Part shown: positions 1 to 6,093 of the stretch, one piece after another
Layout: the number at the start of each line of letters is the position of its first letter
Position numbering within the stretch: position 1 is the stretch's first letter
Assembly: GCA_051879215.1 (NCBI GenBank)
Contig: JBJELP010000289.1
Location: forward strand, 1 to 6,093
Source of the DNA: TWA4 sp051879215
GTDB taxonomy: Bacteria > Bacillota > Clostridia > Lachnospirales > Lachnospiraceae
Direction: 5' to 3'
DNA length: 6,093 nt
Notes under the pieces: model-generated
Told to the model about the DNA's origin: nothing
The model's input: only the letters and a program-made list of their open reading frames with translations
Database searches by the model: none
Made by a program: the position numbers and the translations under genes

Positions 1-53
1 TTCTATAGGGAAGACCTTGTCATGCTAAAGCATGAAAGTGCTTCCCTATAGAA
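1..53. repeat. Long near-perfect inverted repeat (hairpin/cruciform)
   Basis: Arms TTCTATAGGGAAG (1-13) and CTTCCCTATAGAA (41-53) are perfect 13-nt inverted complements. Inside them TCATGC (20-25) and GCATGA (30-35) pair around a TAAA loop, and CTT (16-18) can pair with AAG (36-38), so almost the whole 53 nt folds into one long stem. No T-tract directly follows the right arm, so it is not a textbook intrinsic terminator. It may be a dispersed intergenic repeat, a small palindromic element, or the 3' structure of a gene left of the window. The element starts at base 1 and may extend beyond the edge. Confidence 0.75.
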
Positions 54-55
54 TT

Positions 56-90
56 AAAAGCACTTCGTGCAAGGATGCGCACTTTTCTTC
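56..90 (+). terminator. Possible weak terminator-like hairpin with T-rich tail
   Basis: GCAC (60-63) and GTGC (67-70) pair around TTC, and AAAAG (56-60) can pair instead with CTTTT (82-86). The right side runs into the T-rich stretch TTTTCTTCTTTT (83-94). Alternatively AAAGTGC (35-41) pairs with GCACTTT (79-85), which is incompatible with the 1-53 hairpin. It could end transcription from a plus-strand gene lying left of the window; that gene is not visible, so this stays tentative. Confidence 0.3.
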
Positions 91-99
91 TTTTAAAAA

Positions 100-127
100 T
101 TGACACTTTCTTAAGAATTGATTAAAT
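100..127 (+). promoter_or_regulatory. Candidate sigma-A promoter for the LTA-synthase-family gene
   Basis: A perfect -35 hexamer TTGACA (100-105) is followed after 16 nt by TTAAAT (122-127), a 4-of-6 match to TATAAT. Transcription would begin near 134, leaving a leader of about 100 nt before the preferred ATG at 238. The -35 is convincing, the -10 only fair. No operator could be recognised. Confidence 0.4.
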
Positions 128-226
128 CCGTTTTTATCGACACCCTGTCATATTGACTTTTGAGGTTTATCGGAGTAGTATTTCAACGGTTGAAATGTAA
201 CTTGGAAAAGAGAATGAAAAAGAAAC

Positions 227-230
227 GGAG
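227..230 (+). promoter_or_regulatory. Ribosome binding site that decides the LTA-synthase-family start
   Basis: GGAG at 227-230 lies 7 nt before the ATG at 238, a normal Shine-Dalgarno spacing. The upstream in-frame candidates are poorer: TTG at 160 has no purine-rich motif before it, and ATG at 214 has only GGAAAAG about 3 nt away. Confidence 0.55.
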
Positions 231-237
231 CCTAAAC

Positions 238-2529
238 ATGCGATTTCCGAAACGAACAAAAAAGGAGCGGAATCCTCTTCATAAGAAAAAACCATCCTTT
301 TTGATGCGGATTCCATTTCCAAATTTGGAAAACAACAGGGTATTTCAGATATTGGAAAAGTATTCACTGATTGCCCACGGTGTATTATCACTGATTTTGA
401 TTTTTATCATTGAATGGGTATCCCGGCACTCTTTTACATCGGCGGTGGCATTCGTAACAGAGCGGCCTCTGGTTTATCTGTTTAATGCCATGCTTATTTT
501 TGTATCACTGATGCTGGCCTACCTGTTTCGGCACAGAGGACTGGTACGAATCATCATCTCTGTATTCTGGTTGTTGCTGGGTGTAGTAAACAGCTTTATT
601 CTGGCATCCCGGGTAACTCCATTTAACTTTACAGACCTGAAGCTGGTGGGAGACCTGCTATCCATGCAGGGAAGCAAGTATTTCAGCGTGCAGCAGGGTG
701 TGCTTGTGGTTGTCTGCCTGGTGATACTGCTGTTGTTCCTTGTGCTTTATGCCATACGGGGACCATTTTATAAAAAGAAAATTCATCGTGTCAGAAATCT
801 GATTCTGCTTGTGATTGCCATCGCATGCATGCCGTTGGTTACGAAGGCAGCAATCAATGCCGGTGTCATGGCAAGCTATTTTGGCAATCTGGCCCAGGGA
901 TATGCAGATTACGGTTTTGTCTACAGCTTTTTAGCAAGTACTGTAGATACCGGGATGAGACAGCCGGCAGATTATTCTGAAGCATCCGTAAATAAGGTGT
1001 TGAATAAAATCCCTGTTGAAGAGACGACGCTGGATGAAGATGATATGCCAAACATTATTTTCGTACAGCTGGAATCCTTCATCGACCCAACGGAAGTGAA
1101 TTTTCTGGAACTATCCCAGGATCCGATTCCTAACTTCAGAAAGCTGATGGAAAATTATACCAGCGGTTACCTCACTGTTCCAATCGTAGGAGCCGGAACC
1201 GCCAATACAGAGTTCGAGGTTCTCACCGGCATGGCACTGCGCTATTTTGGTCTTGGTGAGTATCCATTCAAAACAGTCTTAAAAGACACTTCCTGCGAAA
1301 GCGCTGCCGGTGTACTTTCAAATCTTGGCTACGGCACACATGCCATCCACAACAACGGAGGTAATTTCTATGGTCGTGCCAATGTGTTCGCCAATATGGG
1401 ATTTGACAGCTTCACCAGCAAGGAGATGATGAATGCTACAGAGTACAATATCTTAAACTCCTGGCTGAAGGATGATATTCTCGTGGACGAAACTCTGAAG
1501 GTGCTGGACTCCACAGAAGATCAGTCTGACTTTGTGTTCACCATAGCAGTACAGAGCCACGGCAATTATCCGACCTACAAAGTATATGACGACCCGGTAA
1601 TCAAAGTTTCCGGTGCCGAAACAGAAGAGAAAAATTACCAGTGGGAATACTTCTGCAACCAGATGTACGAGGTAGATCAGGTAATCGGAAAGATGATTGA
1701 AGCACTATCTGAGCGGGATGAAAAAACACTGGTTGTCTTTTATGGTGACCATCTCCCAACCATGGGGCTGAAATACAACGAAGTGATAACCGGAGATCTG
1801 TATAAAACCATTTATGCCACATGGAATAACTTCGGTTTAGAAGAAGCAGACCGAAATGTCACCACATACCAGATCATGGCATATATCATGGATCAGCTTG
1901 GTATCCACGAGGGAACAATTTTTACATATCAGCAGGCTTGCCTTGCAGATAAAACCCTTCGAAAAAGTTCCTATACAGATTTGAAAACACTCCAGTACGA
2001 CCTGCTCTACGGAAAACGATATGCATACAAACAGCAGGATCTGTACCCCAGATCTGATCTTGTCATGGGTGTTCAGGACATAACCATCGAAGATACCTAC
2101 ATCGAGTATGACAAGACAAAGCTAAGTATCATCGGTACCAACTTCACTCCATGGAGCAAGGTTTATATAAACGGTGAGCGAGTCACCACCAGCTACCAGT
2201 CAGGAACACGTCTTGTCATCTTCCTGAAAGATCTGGCGGATGGTGATTCCATCGTGGTAAACCAGATTGGTTCCGGCGACACCATCTTCCGCTCCTCCGA
2301 AGAATATATCTGGAAAGCACCATACGGCTATGATCCGGATGCTGCCGAAAATGTAGATGAGGACGAACTGGAAGATACCCAAGAAGATGTTGTAAACACT
2401 GTAACCCAGGAAGATGAAGAGGCACATGGCGCAGGCGAAGAAGGTGCTGCCGCCGAAGGGGATGCTCCCTTGAAAGACCAGGTTCGGGATGCCCTGCAGG
2501 GCGTCGATGAAGATTTCATCAACGATTAA
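238..2529 (+). CDS. LTA synthase / phosphoglycerol transferase family membrane protein with C-terminal Ig-like extension
   Basis: A 763-residue protein from the ATG at 238; the open frame reaches back to a TTG at 160 (789 residues), but only 238 has a good ribosome site. Seen: a very basic cytoplasmic N-terminus, about five membrane segments (roughly residues 41-60, 78-97, 104-123, 153-172, 187-205), then an extracellular alkaline-phosphatase/sulfatase-fold domain (about 271-564). Expected catalytic positions are present: E279 in VQLESF, nucleophile T321 in GAGTANTE, H371 in HNN, H441 in QSHG, and D504-H505 in YGDHLP. Known for the family (COG1368, LtaS): phosphoglycerol is transferred from phosphatidylglycerol to a glycolipid or glycan, with Mn2+ bound by the E, T, D and H residues. 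After the enzyme domain comes a beta-rich segment (about 606-694) containing LSIIGTNFTPWSKVYING, resembling IPT/TIG folds, then an Asp/Glu-rich tail. The true acceptor is unknown: classical lipoteichoic acid, another glycopolymer or a glycolipid are all possible. It appears to be a single-gene unit convergent with lgt. Confidence 0.88.
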   Translation: MRFPKRTKKERNPLHKKKPSFLMRIPFPNLENNRVFQILEKYSLIAHGVLSLILIFIIEWVSRHSFTSAVAFVTERPLVYLFNAMLIFVSLMLAYLFRHRGLVRIIISVFWLLLGVVNSFILASRVTPFNFTDLKLVGDLLSMQGSKYFSVQQGVLVVVCLVILLLFLVLYAIRGPFYKKKIHRVRNLILLVIAIACMPLVTKAAINAGVMASYFGNLAQGYADYGFVYSFLASTVDTGMRQPADYSEASVNKVLNKIPVEETTLDEDDMPNIIFVQLESFIDPTEVNFLELSQDPIPNFRKLMENYTSGYLTVPIVGAGTANTEFEVLTGMALRYFGLGEYPFKTVLKDTSCESAAGVLSNLGYGTHAIHNNGGNFYGRANVFANMGFDSFTSKEMMNATEYNILNSWLKDDILVDETLKVLDSTEDQSDFVFTIAVQSHGNYPTYKVYDDPVIKVSGAETEEKNYQWEYFCNQMYEVDQVIGKMIEALSERDEKTLVVFYGDHLPTMGLKYNEVITGDLYKTIYATWNNFGLEEADRNVTTYQIMAYIMDQLGIHEGTIFTYQQACLADKTLRKSSYTDLKTLQYDLLYGKRYAYKQQDLYPRSDLVMGVQDITIEDTYIEYDKTKLSIIGTNFTPWSKVYINGERVTTSYQSGTRLVIFLKDLADGDSIVVNQIGSGDTIFRSSEEYIWKAPYGYDPDAAENVDEDELEDTQEDVVNTVTQEDEEAHGAGEEGAAAEGDAPLKDQVRDALQGVDEDFIND

Positions 2530-2550
2530 ATTTGAAAACCAAATGAATTA

Positions 2551-2597
2551 GGGGCTGTCGCATCAAAGGTTAAGTAGACCTTAGATGCGACAGCCCC
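2551..2597 (+). terminator. Strong hairpin downstream of the LTA-synthase-family gene
   Basis: GGGGCTGTCGCATC (2551-2564) and GATGCGACAGCCCC (2584-2597) are perfect 14-nt complements, and A2550 can also pair with T2598. Past one mismatch, AAGGT (2566-2570) pairs with ACCTT (2578-2582) around a 7-nt loop. It lies 21 nt after the stop codon, a usual place for a terminator, but only TTC rather than a run of T follows. It may act as a terminator, an mRNA 3'-end stabiliser, or a copy of a dispersed hairpin repeat. Confidence 0.7.
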
Positions 2598-2624
2598 TTC
2601 ATACGGCTTATTTTCCGACCGACG

Positions 2625-2719
2625 GATTGCGGTTTTCAGACCCTTGACATACTTTTTTTGTTGAGTTTTTGAAAGTTGGGGATGTTAGATTGCAGTTTTC
2701 AGACACCTGACATACTTTT
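2625..2719. repeat. Two 32-bp imperfect direct repeats 31 nt apart
   Basis: Positions 2625-2656 and 2688-2719 align over 32 nt with 3 mismatches. Both start GATTGC, share GTTTTCAGAC and end TGACATACTTTT; the differences are G/A at unit position 7, C/A at 18 and T/C at 20. The 31-nt spacer (2657-2687) is T-rich and does not repeat. No third copy follows at the same period. No open frame or promoter pair explains the conservation. It may be a decayed tandem duplication inside an intergenic repeat element. Confidence 0.7.
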
Positions 2720-2763
2720 CTTCGCGATGATTTGAGAACATCAGACATTTTATACAAAATAGT

Positions 2764-2818
2764 AAGGGCTATCACACTACATAATTGAGCAGTTCAATGA
2801 TGTAGTTCGACAGCCCTT
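2764..2818. terminator. Bidirectional terminator-like hairpin between convergent genes
   Basis: The arms 2764-2782 (AAGGGCTATCACACTACAT) and 2800-2818 (ATGTAGTTCGACAGCCCTT) pair with three mismatches: 7 bp, one mismatch, 2 bp, two mismatches, 7 bp. ATTGA (2784-2788) and TCAAT (2794-2798) extend the stem to a 5-nt loop. On the plus strand the arm runs into TTTTCATATTT; on the minus strand into ACTATTTTGTATAA, a weaker U-tract. It lies 73 nt past the lgt stop and is the best candidate for the 3' end of the pot-lgt transcript, and a second stop for transcription of the plus-strand gene. Confidence 0.7.
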
Positions 2819-2891
2819 TTCATATTTACTTATGTTGGAAAATTAGGAAATCTCCAAGACGTTTGATTATCCAAAATTTTTCTTACAACGC

Positions 2892-3665
2892 CTAGTTTCT
2901 TCCCGTCTCCACAGTACCCTTGCGTTTGTGGCAGATCATAAACAGAACCACGCCAAAGATTGCAACAAAGATGGAAATAAACTGTGATGTGGAAAGTGCA
3001 CCCACATTTCCTCTCTCAATATCTCCCCGGAAGAACTCCAGGATAAATCTTCCGATACTGTAGAAAATCAGATAGCATGCACTGATCTTACCCGGCTTAA
3101 TCCCCCGTTTTGCAAGGAGACACAGCACTGCAAAGTTGAGGAAATCCAGTCCGCTGGAAATCAACTGGGTCGGAATCAACGGCACATTGTTGGGTGCAAA
3201 CTGAGATTCGGTAAATACAATATGAAATGCAGAATCTGTCTCCGCCCCATAACAGCAACCTGCCAGGAAACAGCCAATACGTCCAAAGCCCTGGGCCAAT
3301 GCCACAGATGGAAGAATCAGATCCAGATAAGGAAGAAAATGGATTTTTCTCACCTTACAGTAAATGAAACCACAAATGATTCCTGCGATGATTCCTCCGT
3401 AAACCACAAATCCGTCTGCAATATTCAGCATAATCCGGGGATTTGCAATGATCTCATCGATGATCGTAATCCAGAACAGAACCTTCGCTCCTACCAGACC
3501 ACCTCCTACACCACAGATCAGCAGTGGGAACACATGCCTGCTCTCAAGGCCCAGCTTTTTCGCACGGTACTCAGCCAGCAGATAACCGACGATGATACCG
3601 ATGGCAATCATCAGCCCATATCCATGAATGGTAAAATTTCCGATTGTAATTAATTCATTTTTCAT
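2892..3665 (-). CDS. lgt: Prolipoprotein diacylglyceryl transferase (Lgt), GCFLAGCCYG-type
   Basis: A 257-residue polytopic membrane protein of normal Lgt length. Lgt moves diacylglycerol from phosphatidylglycerol to the lipobox cysteine of prolipoproteins, the first step of bacterial lipoprotein maturation, at the cytoplasmic membrane. Seen: HGYGLM near the N-terminus (Y16), the YGG motif at 89-91, the signature region GRIGCFLAGCCYG (R129 to G140), and FYSIGRFILEFFRGD with Y202, R206 and E210. From memory of the E. coli enzyme these match Y26, R143, G154, Y235, R239 and E243. H103, N146 and E151, however, appear here as Y89, C132 and C137, so this is a divergent subfamily. The start ATG is preceded 8 nt upstream by GAGAG, a weak ribosome site. 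It lies 51 nt after potD on the same strand with no hairpin between, so co-transcription is likely. It could be the main Lgt or a paralogue with a narrower role. Confidence 0.85.
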   Translation of the reverse strand: MKNELITIGNFTIHGYGLMIAIGIIVGYLLAEYRAKKLGLESRHVFPLLICGVGGGLVGAKVLFWITIIDEIIANPRIMLNIADGFVVYGGIIAGIICGFIYCKVRKIHFLPYLDLILPSVALAQGFGRIGCFLAGCCYGAETDSAFHIVFTESQFAPNNVPLIPTQLISSGLDFLNFAVLCLLAKRGIKPGKISACYLIFYSIGRFILEFFRGDIERGNVGALSTSQFISIFVAIFGVVLFMICHKRKGTVETGRN

Positions 3666-3716
3666 TTCTATTACTCTCTTTTATTTCTATTAAATCGCTG
3701 TTCAGCCTCTCAACCT

Positions 3717-4847
3717 CTATCGCTGCCAAAAGAAGTTGGTTACCGACTTTAATTCCTTCCACCAATCAGTATAATACTTCACAGTGGCTTCGTCCAGTTG
3801 TCTGTAAACTTCACAGTTTTCAAAAGCCACTTCATCCGGGAACACAAACGGATCACTCAGCGTCTCTTCATCCAGTTGTGCCAGTACCGCCTCATTTGGC
3901 GTCGGATAATACACATACTCAAAATTCTTCATTGCAATGTCCTCTCTGCAGAGGAAATCCAGAAACTTGATTGCTCCTTCCGTGTTGGTGCTTGACTTTG
4001 GGATCATCCAACAGTCTACCCACAGATTGGAGCCTTCCTTTGGCACTACATACTGGAGTTTTTCATTGTACTCATTTGCAAGATAGGTTTCCCCAGAATA
4101 ACACACAGCGACTGCGGCATTTTCTGCCACCATTTCCTCTCTCACTTCATCAAGGAAATATGCTTCCACATCTTTCTTCTGTTCAATCAGAAGCTGAAAG
4201 GCACGGTCGATCTCATCCCGGTCAGTAGTATTCAGAGAATACCCCAGATACTTTTCTGCAATCATAAGTGCATCCCGGACATTGTTTGACATGATAAGTT
4301 CCCCAGAATATTCCCCATTAAAAAGAACGTCCCAGCTGTCAATCTCACCCTTTACCAGATCTTCATTATACAGAATTCCTACTGTTCCGTAAAAATACGG
4401 AAGGGCATATTCATTTTCCGGATCGAACACCTGGCAGAGTTCCCAGTATTTATCTCCTATATTATCCACATATTCCATCTGGGATTTGTCGATTTTTACC
4501 GCATGTCCCTCCTGGATCAAAAGCTCGATAATATAATCAGAGGAACAGATCAGATCATAGTTGATGGCCCCTGCAATATATTTCGAGTACATTTCCTCCG
4601 GATTAACACACTCTTCATATTTTACCTTGATGCCGGTTTCCTTTTCAAACTGCCGCAGAACCGACTTGTCAATATATTCACCATAGTTTATGACAGTAAT
4701 GGACTCTCCGCCGGAAGTACTCTCTTCCCCTGCAGATTGCTGCAGGGAGCCACTGCCATCTTCTGTATTTTCAGCTGCCCCACAGCCGGCCAGCAGACCT
4801 GCCGCCATGGCTGCCACAACCAAAACAGATATGATTCTTTTTTTCAT
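3717..4847 (-). CDS. potD: Spermidine/putrescine ABC transporter substrate-binding lipoprotein
   Basis: A 376-residue protein from the ATG at 4847; a GTG nine bases earlier is in frame but overlaps the ribosome site. Seen: a lipoprotein signal peptide (MKKR, hydrophobic stretch, lipobox LAGC with Cys22), then a Ser/Gly/Glu-rich linker to about residue 47, then the periplasmic-binding-protein fold. Family landmarks in order: INYGEYID (53-60), SSDY (102-105), PYFYGTVGILYNEDL (150-164), YSGE (250-253), SNLWVDCWMIPK (273-284) and YYPTPNEAV (313-321). W276 and D278 match E. coli PotD W255 and D257, as recalled. Known role: it captures polyamines outside the membrane and delivers them to PotBC. The Cys22 lipid anchor would be added by Lgt, encoded next. 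Some ligand-contact positions differ from E. coli (Y55 for W34, N189 for D168, Y250 for W229), so which polyamine is preferred cannot be told. Confidence 0.92.
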   Translation of the reverse strand: MKKRIISVLVVAAMAAGLLAGCGAAENTEDGSGSLQQSAGEESTSGGESITVINYGEYIDKSVLRQFEKETGIKVKYEECVNPEEMYSKYIAGAINYDLICSSDYIIELLIQEGHAVKIDKSQMEYVDNIGDKYWELCQVFDPENEYALPYFYGTVGILYNEDLVKGEIDSWDVLFNGEYSGELIMSNNVRDALMIAEKYLGYSLNTTDRDEIDRAFQLLIEQKKDVEAYFLDEVREEMVAENAAVAVCYSGETYLANEYNEKLQYVVPKEGSNLWVDCWMIPKSSTNTEGAIKFLDFLCREDIAMKNFEYVYYPTPNEAVLAQLDEETLSDPFVFPDEVAFENCEVYRQLDEATVKYYTDWWKELKSVTNFFWQR

Positions 4848-4853
4848 CCCACT

Positions 4854-4858
4854 CACCT
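4854..4858 (-). promoter_or_regulatory. Ribosome binding site deciding the potD start
   Basis: Read on the minus strand, AGGTG (4858-4854) stands 6 nt before the ATG at 4847. The alternative in-frame GTG at 4856 lies inside this motif and would have no ribosome site of its own, so the ATG is preferred; it also gives the more typical MKKR signal-peptide start. Confidence 0.6.
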
Positions 4859-4862
4859 ACAT

Positions 4863-5678
4863 CTATTCGTATCTGCGCTCCACAGCCTGTTTTTTTTGTC
4901 TTTTTTCTGCCACCCGCGGAAGATAATTCACACAGAGCAGAATAATCAGGATTACAGCAAAAATCAACGTGGACAGCGCATACAGCTCCGGCTTGATTCC
5001 TCGTTTCAGCTCTCCGTAAATCATAGTAGATAATGTGTCAATTCCTGCTCCCTTTGTGAAGTAGGAAACAACAAAGTCATCCATGGACATGGTAAGTGCC
5101 ATAAAGAAACCTGACAAAACTGCCGGTATGATATCCGGAAAAATAACCTTGAAAAATGCAGTTATCGCATTTGCCCCAAGATCCCGGGCTGCCTCATATA
5201 CTTCTACTTCCATCCGCTGCAGTTTGGGCATGATACTCAAAATGACATACGGTATGTTAAATGTGACATGGGCAAGCAAAATACTGGTAAAACCAAGCGG
5301 CAAAAATCTTACGAACCACAGCATCAGTGCAATACCGGTTACGATATCCGCATTTAACATTGGGATATTGCCAAGCCCCATCACAATCGAATAGTTCCGT
5401 TTCCGCATGGCGTCAATGCCAAGTGCTCCCAGCAGCCCGATGGCTGTGGCAATACCTGCAGATGCAAAGCCGATGACCACTGTATTTTTCAGTGCAATCA
5501 TGATGGCATCACTCTGAAGCAGCACCCGGTACCATTCCAGTGTAAAGCCTCCCCATACCACCCGGGAACGGGATTCATTGAATGACAGTACGATCAGCAC
5601 TGCAATGGGCGCATACAGAAATATTAAAATCAGAGCCACATAAAATTTCATGATAAAGTTTTTCATCCATGCTACCAT
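4863..5678 (-). CDS. potC: Spermidine/putrescine ABC transporter permease PotC
   Basis: A 271-residue inner-membrane permease, the usual PotC length. Seen: about six hydrophobic segments (roughly 10-32, 64-88, 100-122, 130-150, 183-205, 235-253), the PotC-like N-terminal stretch YAPIAVLIVLSFNESRS, and the EAA loop EAARDLGANAITAFFKVIFP (162-181) with the invariant glycine G168, which docks onto the ATPase PotA. MDDFVVSYF (199-207) is also typical. It pairs with PotB to form the channel for polyamines handed over by PotD. The ATG overlaps the end of potB by 7 nt (the stretch ATGGTAG holds both the start and the potB stop), with AGGTAAGG just before it as ribosome site, pointing to translational coupling. 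An ATG four codons later has no better ribosome site. potD follows 15 nt after the stop. Confidence 0.93.
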   Translation of the reverse strand: MVAWMKNFIMKFYVALILIFLYAPIAVLIVLSFNESRSRVVWGGFTLEWYRVLLQSDAIMIALKNTVVIGFASAGIATAIGLLGALGIDAMRKRNYSIVMGLGNIPMLNADIVTGIALMLWFVRFLPLGFTSILLAHVTFNIPYVILSIMPKLQRMEVEVYEAARDLGANAITAFFKVIFPDIIPAVLSGFFMALTMSMDDFVVSYFTKGAGIDTLSTMIYGELKRGIKPELYALSTLIFAVILIILLCVNYLPRVAEKRQKKQAVERRYE

Positions 5679-6093
5679 ACGACCTTACCTGACCCTTCTT
5701 TATCACTTTTCATTGTAAACAGCATACTTATCAGCACAAATACCATCAGCGCAATGGATAAACCGGAGCCCTGATTCCAGTTCATGGCTGTTATGAATTC
5801 CTGTTCAATGATATTACCGATCAACTGTATCTTGCCGCCGCCTAAAATATCTGAAATCGCAAAGGTTGTCAGAGACGGAACAAATACCATGGTGATACCG
5901 CTTGCAATCCCCGGAAAAGAAAGGGGCAGCATAATTTTGGTGGCAACCTTGCCCTGTCCTGCTCCAAGATCTCTGGCGGCCTCGATCACATCTTCTCTGA
6001 TTTCCATTACCGCATTGTAAATCGGCAAAATCATAAATTGCAGGTAATCATATACCATACCAATGACAATGGCTATCACAGAGTTACTCAAAT
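5672..6093 (-). CDS. potB: Spermidine/putrescine ABC transporter permease PotB, 3' part (runs off the window)
   Basis: The C-terminal 139 residues of a PotB-type permease, about half the usual 270-300. The first complete codon in the window, TTG (6091-6089), is an internal leucine and not a start: the reading enters mid-domain just before IAIVIGMVYDYLQFMILPIY, a conserved membrane segment. Seen: the EAA loop EAARDLGAGQGKVATKIMLP (37-56) with G43, then PGIASGITMVFVPSLTTFAI, the WNQGSGLS motif (105-112) typical of PotB, and a last membrane segment (about 110-127). The partner permease is PotC, and the EAA loop contacts the PotA ATPase. The operon promoter and probably potA lie to the right, outside the window. 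The stop codon lies within the first codons of potC. Confidence 0.92.
   Translation of the reverse strand, partial: LSNSVIAIVIGMVYDYLQFMILPIYNAVMEIREDVIEAARDLGAGQGKVATKIMLPLSFPGIASGITMVFVPSLTTFAISDILGGGKIQLIGNIIEQEFITAMNWNQGSGLSIALMVFVLISMLFTMKSDKEGSGKVVW

Larger units (their letters stand above)
2530..2891. other. Convergent intergenic region (362 bp), non-coding
   Basis: The region separates the stop codons of the plus-strand LTA-synthase-family gene and minus-strand lgt. It holds the hairpin at 2551-2597, the two direct repeats at 2625-2719 and the hairpin at 2764-2818. The remaining stretches (2598-2624, 2720-2763, 2819-2891) are AT-rich with no structure or coding signal that I can support. 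Confidence 0.8.

Noticed and set aside
160..237. 26-residue N-terminal extension of the LTA-synthase-family protein from a TTG start
   Set aside because: No ribosome binding site precedes the TTG, while the ATG at 238 has GGAG at 7-nt spacing. The extension is still open reading frame, so it cannot be fully excluded.
2644..2672. Promoter with TTGACA at 2644-2649 inside the first direct repeat
   Set aside because: No acceptable -10 box lies 16-18 nt downstream, and no plus-strand gene follows.
2625..2719. Two-repeat CRISPR-like array (32-nt repeats, 31-nt spacer)
   Set aside because: There are only two copies with three mismatches, no third repeat at the expected place, an AT-rich low-complexity spacer and no cas genes nearby.
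3222..3653. Plus-strand open frame of 143 codons
   Set aside because: It lies wholly antisense to lgt, which has clear family motifs; its translation has no recognisable motif and looks like an antisense shadow.
4503..5033. Plus-strand open frame of 176 codons
   Set aside because: It is antisense to potD and potC and spans their junction; the encoded protein is low-quality sequence with no family features.
5672..6091. Complete small permease of 139 residues starting at TTG 6091
   Set aside because: The TTG is an internal leucine of PotB, whose frame stays open to the window edge; the missing N-terminal half is simply outside.

Overview
The window looks like an ordinary chromosomal stretch of a low-to-moderate-GC Firmicute, most likely a gut clostridium of the Lachnospiraceae (Blautia/Dorea/Ruminococcus-like). 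This rests on the protein families, Shine-Dalgarno-led genes, a lipobox signal peptide, a clostridial-type LTA-synthase-family enzyme and terminator-like hairpins carrying GGGCTGTCG. The genus is an inference; there is no rRNA or marker gene to fix it.

Layout: positions 1-160 are intergenic, with a long near-perfect hairpin (1-53), a smaller hairpin region with a T-rich tail, and a candidate sigma-A promoter. A plus-strand gene (about 238-2529) encodes a membrane-anchored LTA synthase/phosphoglycerol transferase family protein with an extra C-terminal Ig-like (IPT/TIG-like) segment and an acidic tail. Positions 2530-2891 form a convergent intergenic region with two strong hairpins and, between them, two 32-bp imperfect direct repeats. 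The rest is a minus-strand cluster, in transcription order potB (3' part only, running off the right edge), potC, potD, lgt. potB and potC overlap, potC and potD are 15 nt apart, and lgt follows potD after 51 nt with no visible terminator.

How the genes work together: PotB and PotC are the two permease subunits and PotD the lipid-anchored binding protein of a spermidine/putrescine ABC importer; the ATPase PotA is expected upstream of potB, outside the window. Lgt attaches diacylglycerol to lipobox cysteines such as the one in PotD, so its place behind potD makes functional sense. Both Lgt and LtaS-type enzymes draw on phosphatidylglycerol, so the two convergent units share an envelope-lipid theme, though nothing in the sequence shows a functional link.

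I see no new multi-gene system. The points most worth a second look are the non-canonical catalytic motif of the Lgt homologue, the C-terminal extension of the LtaS-family protein, the substituted ligand-binding positions of PotD, and the repeat and hairpin structure of the two intergenic regions.
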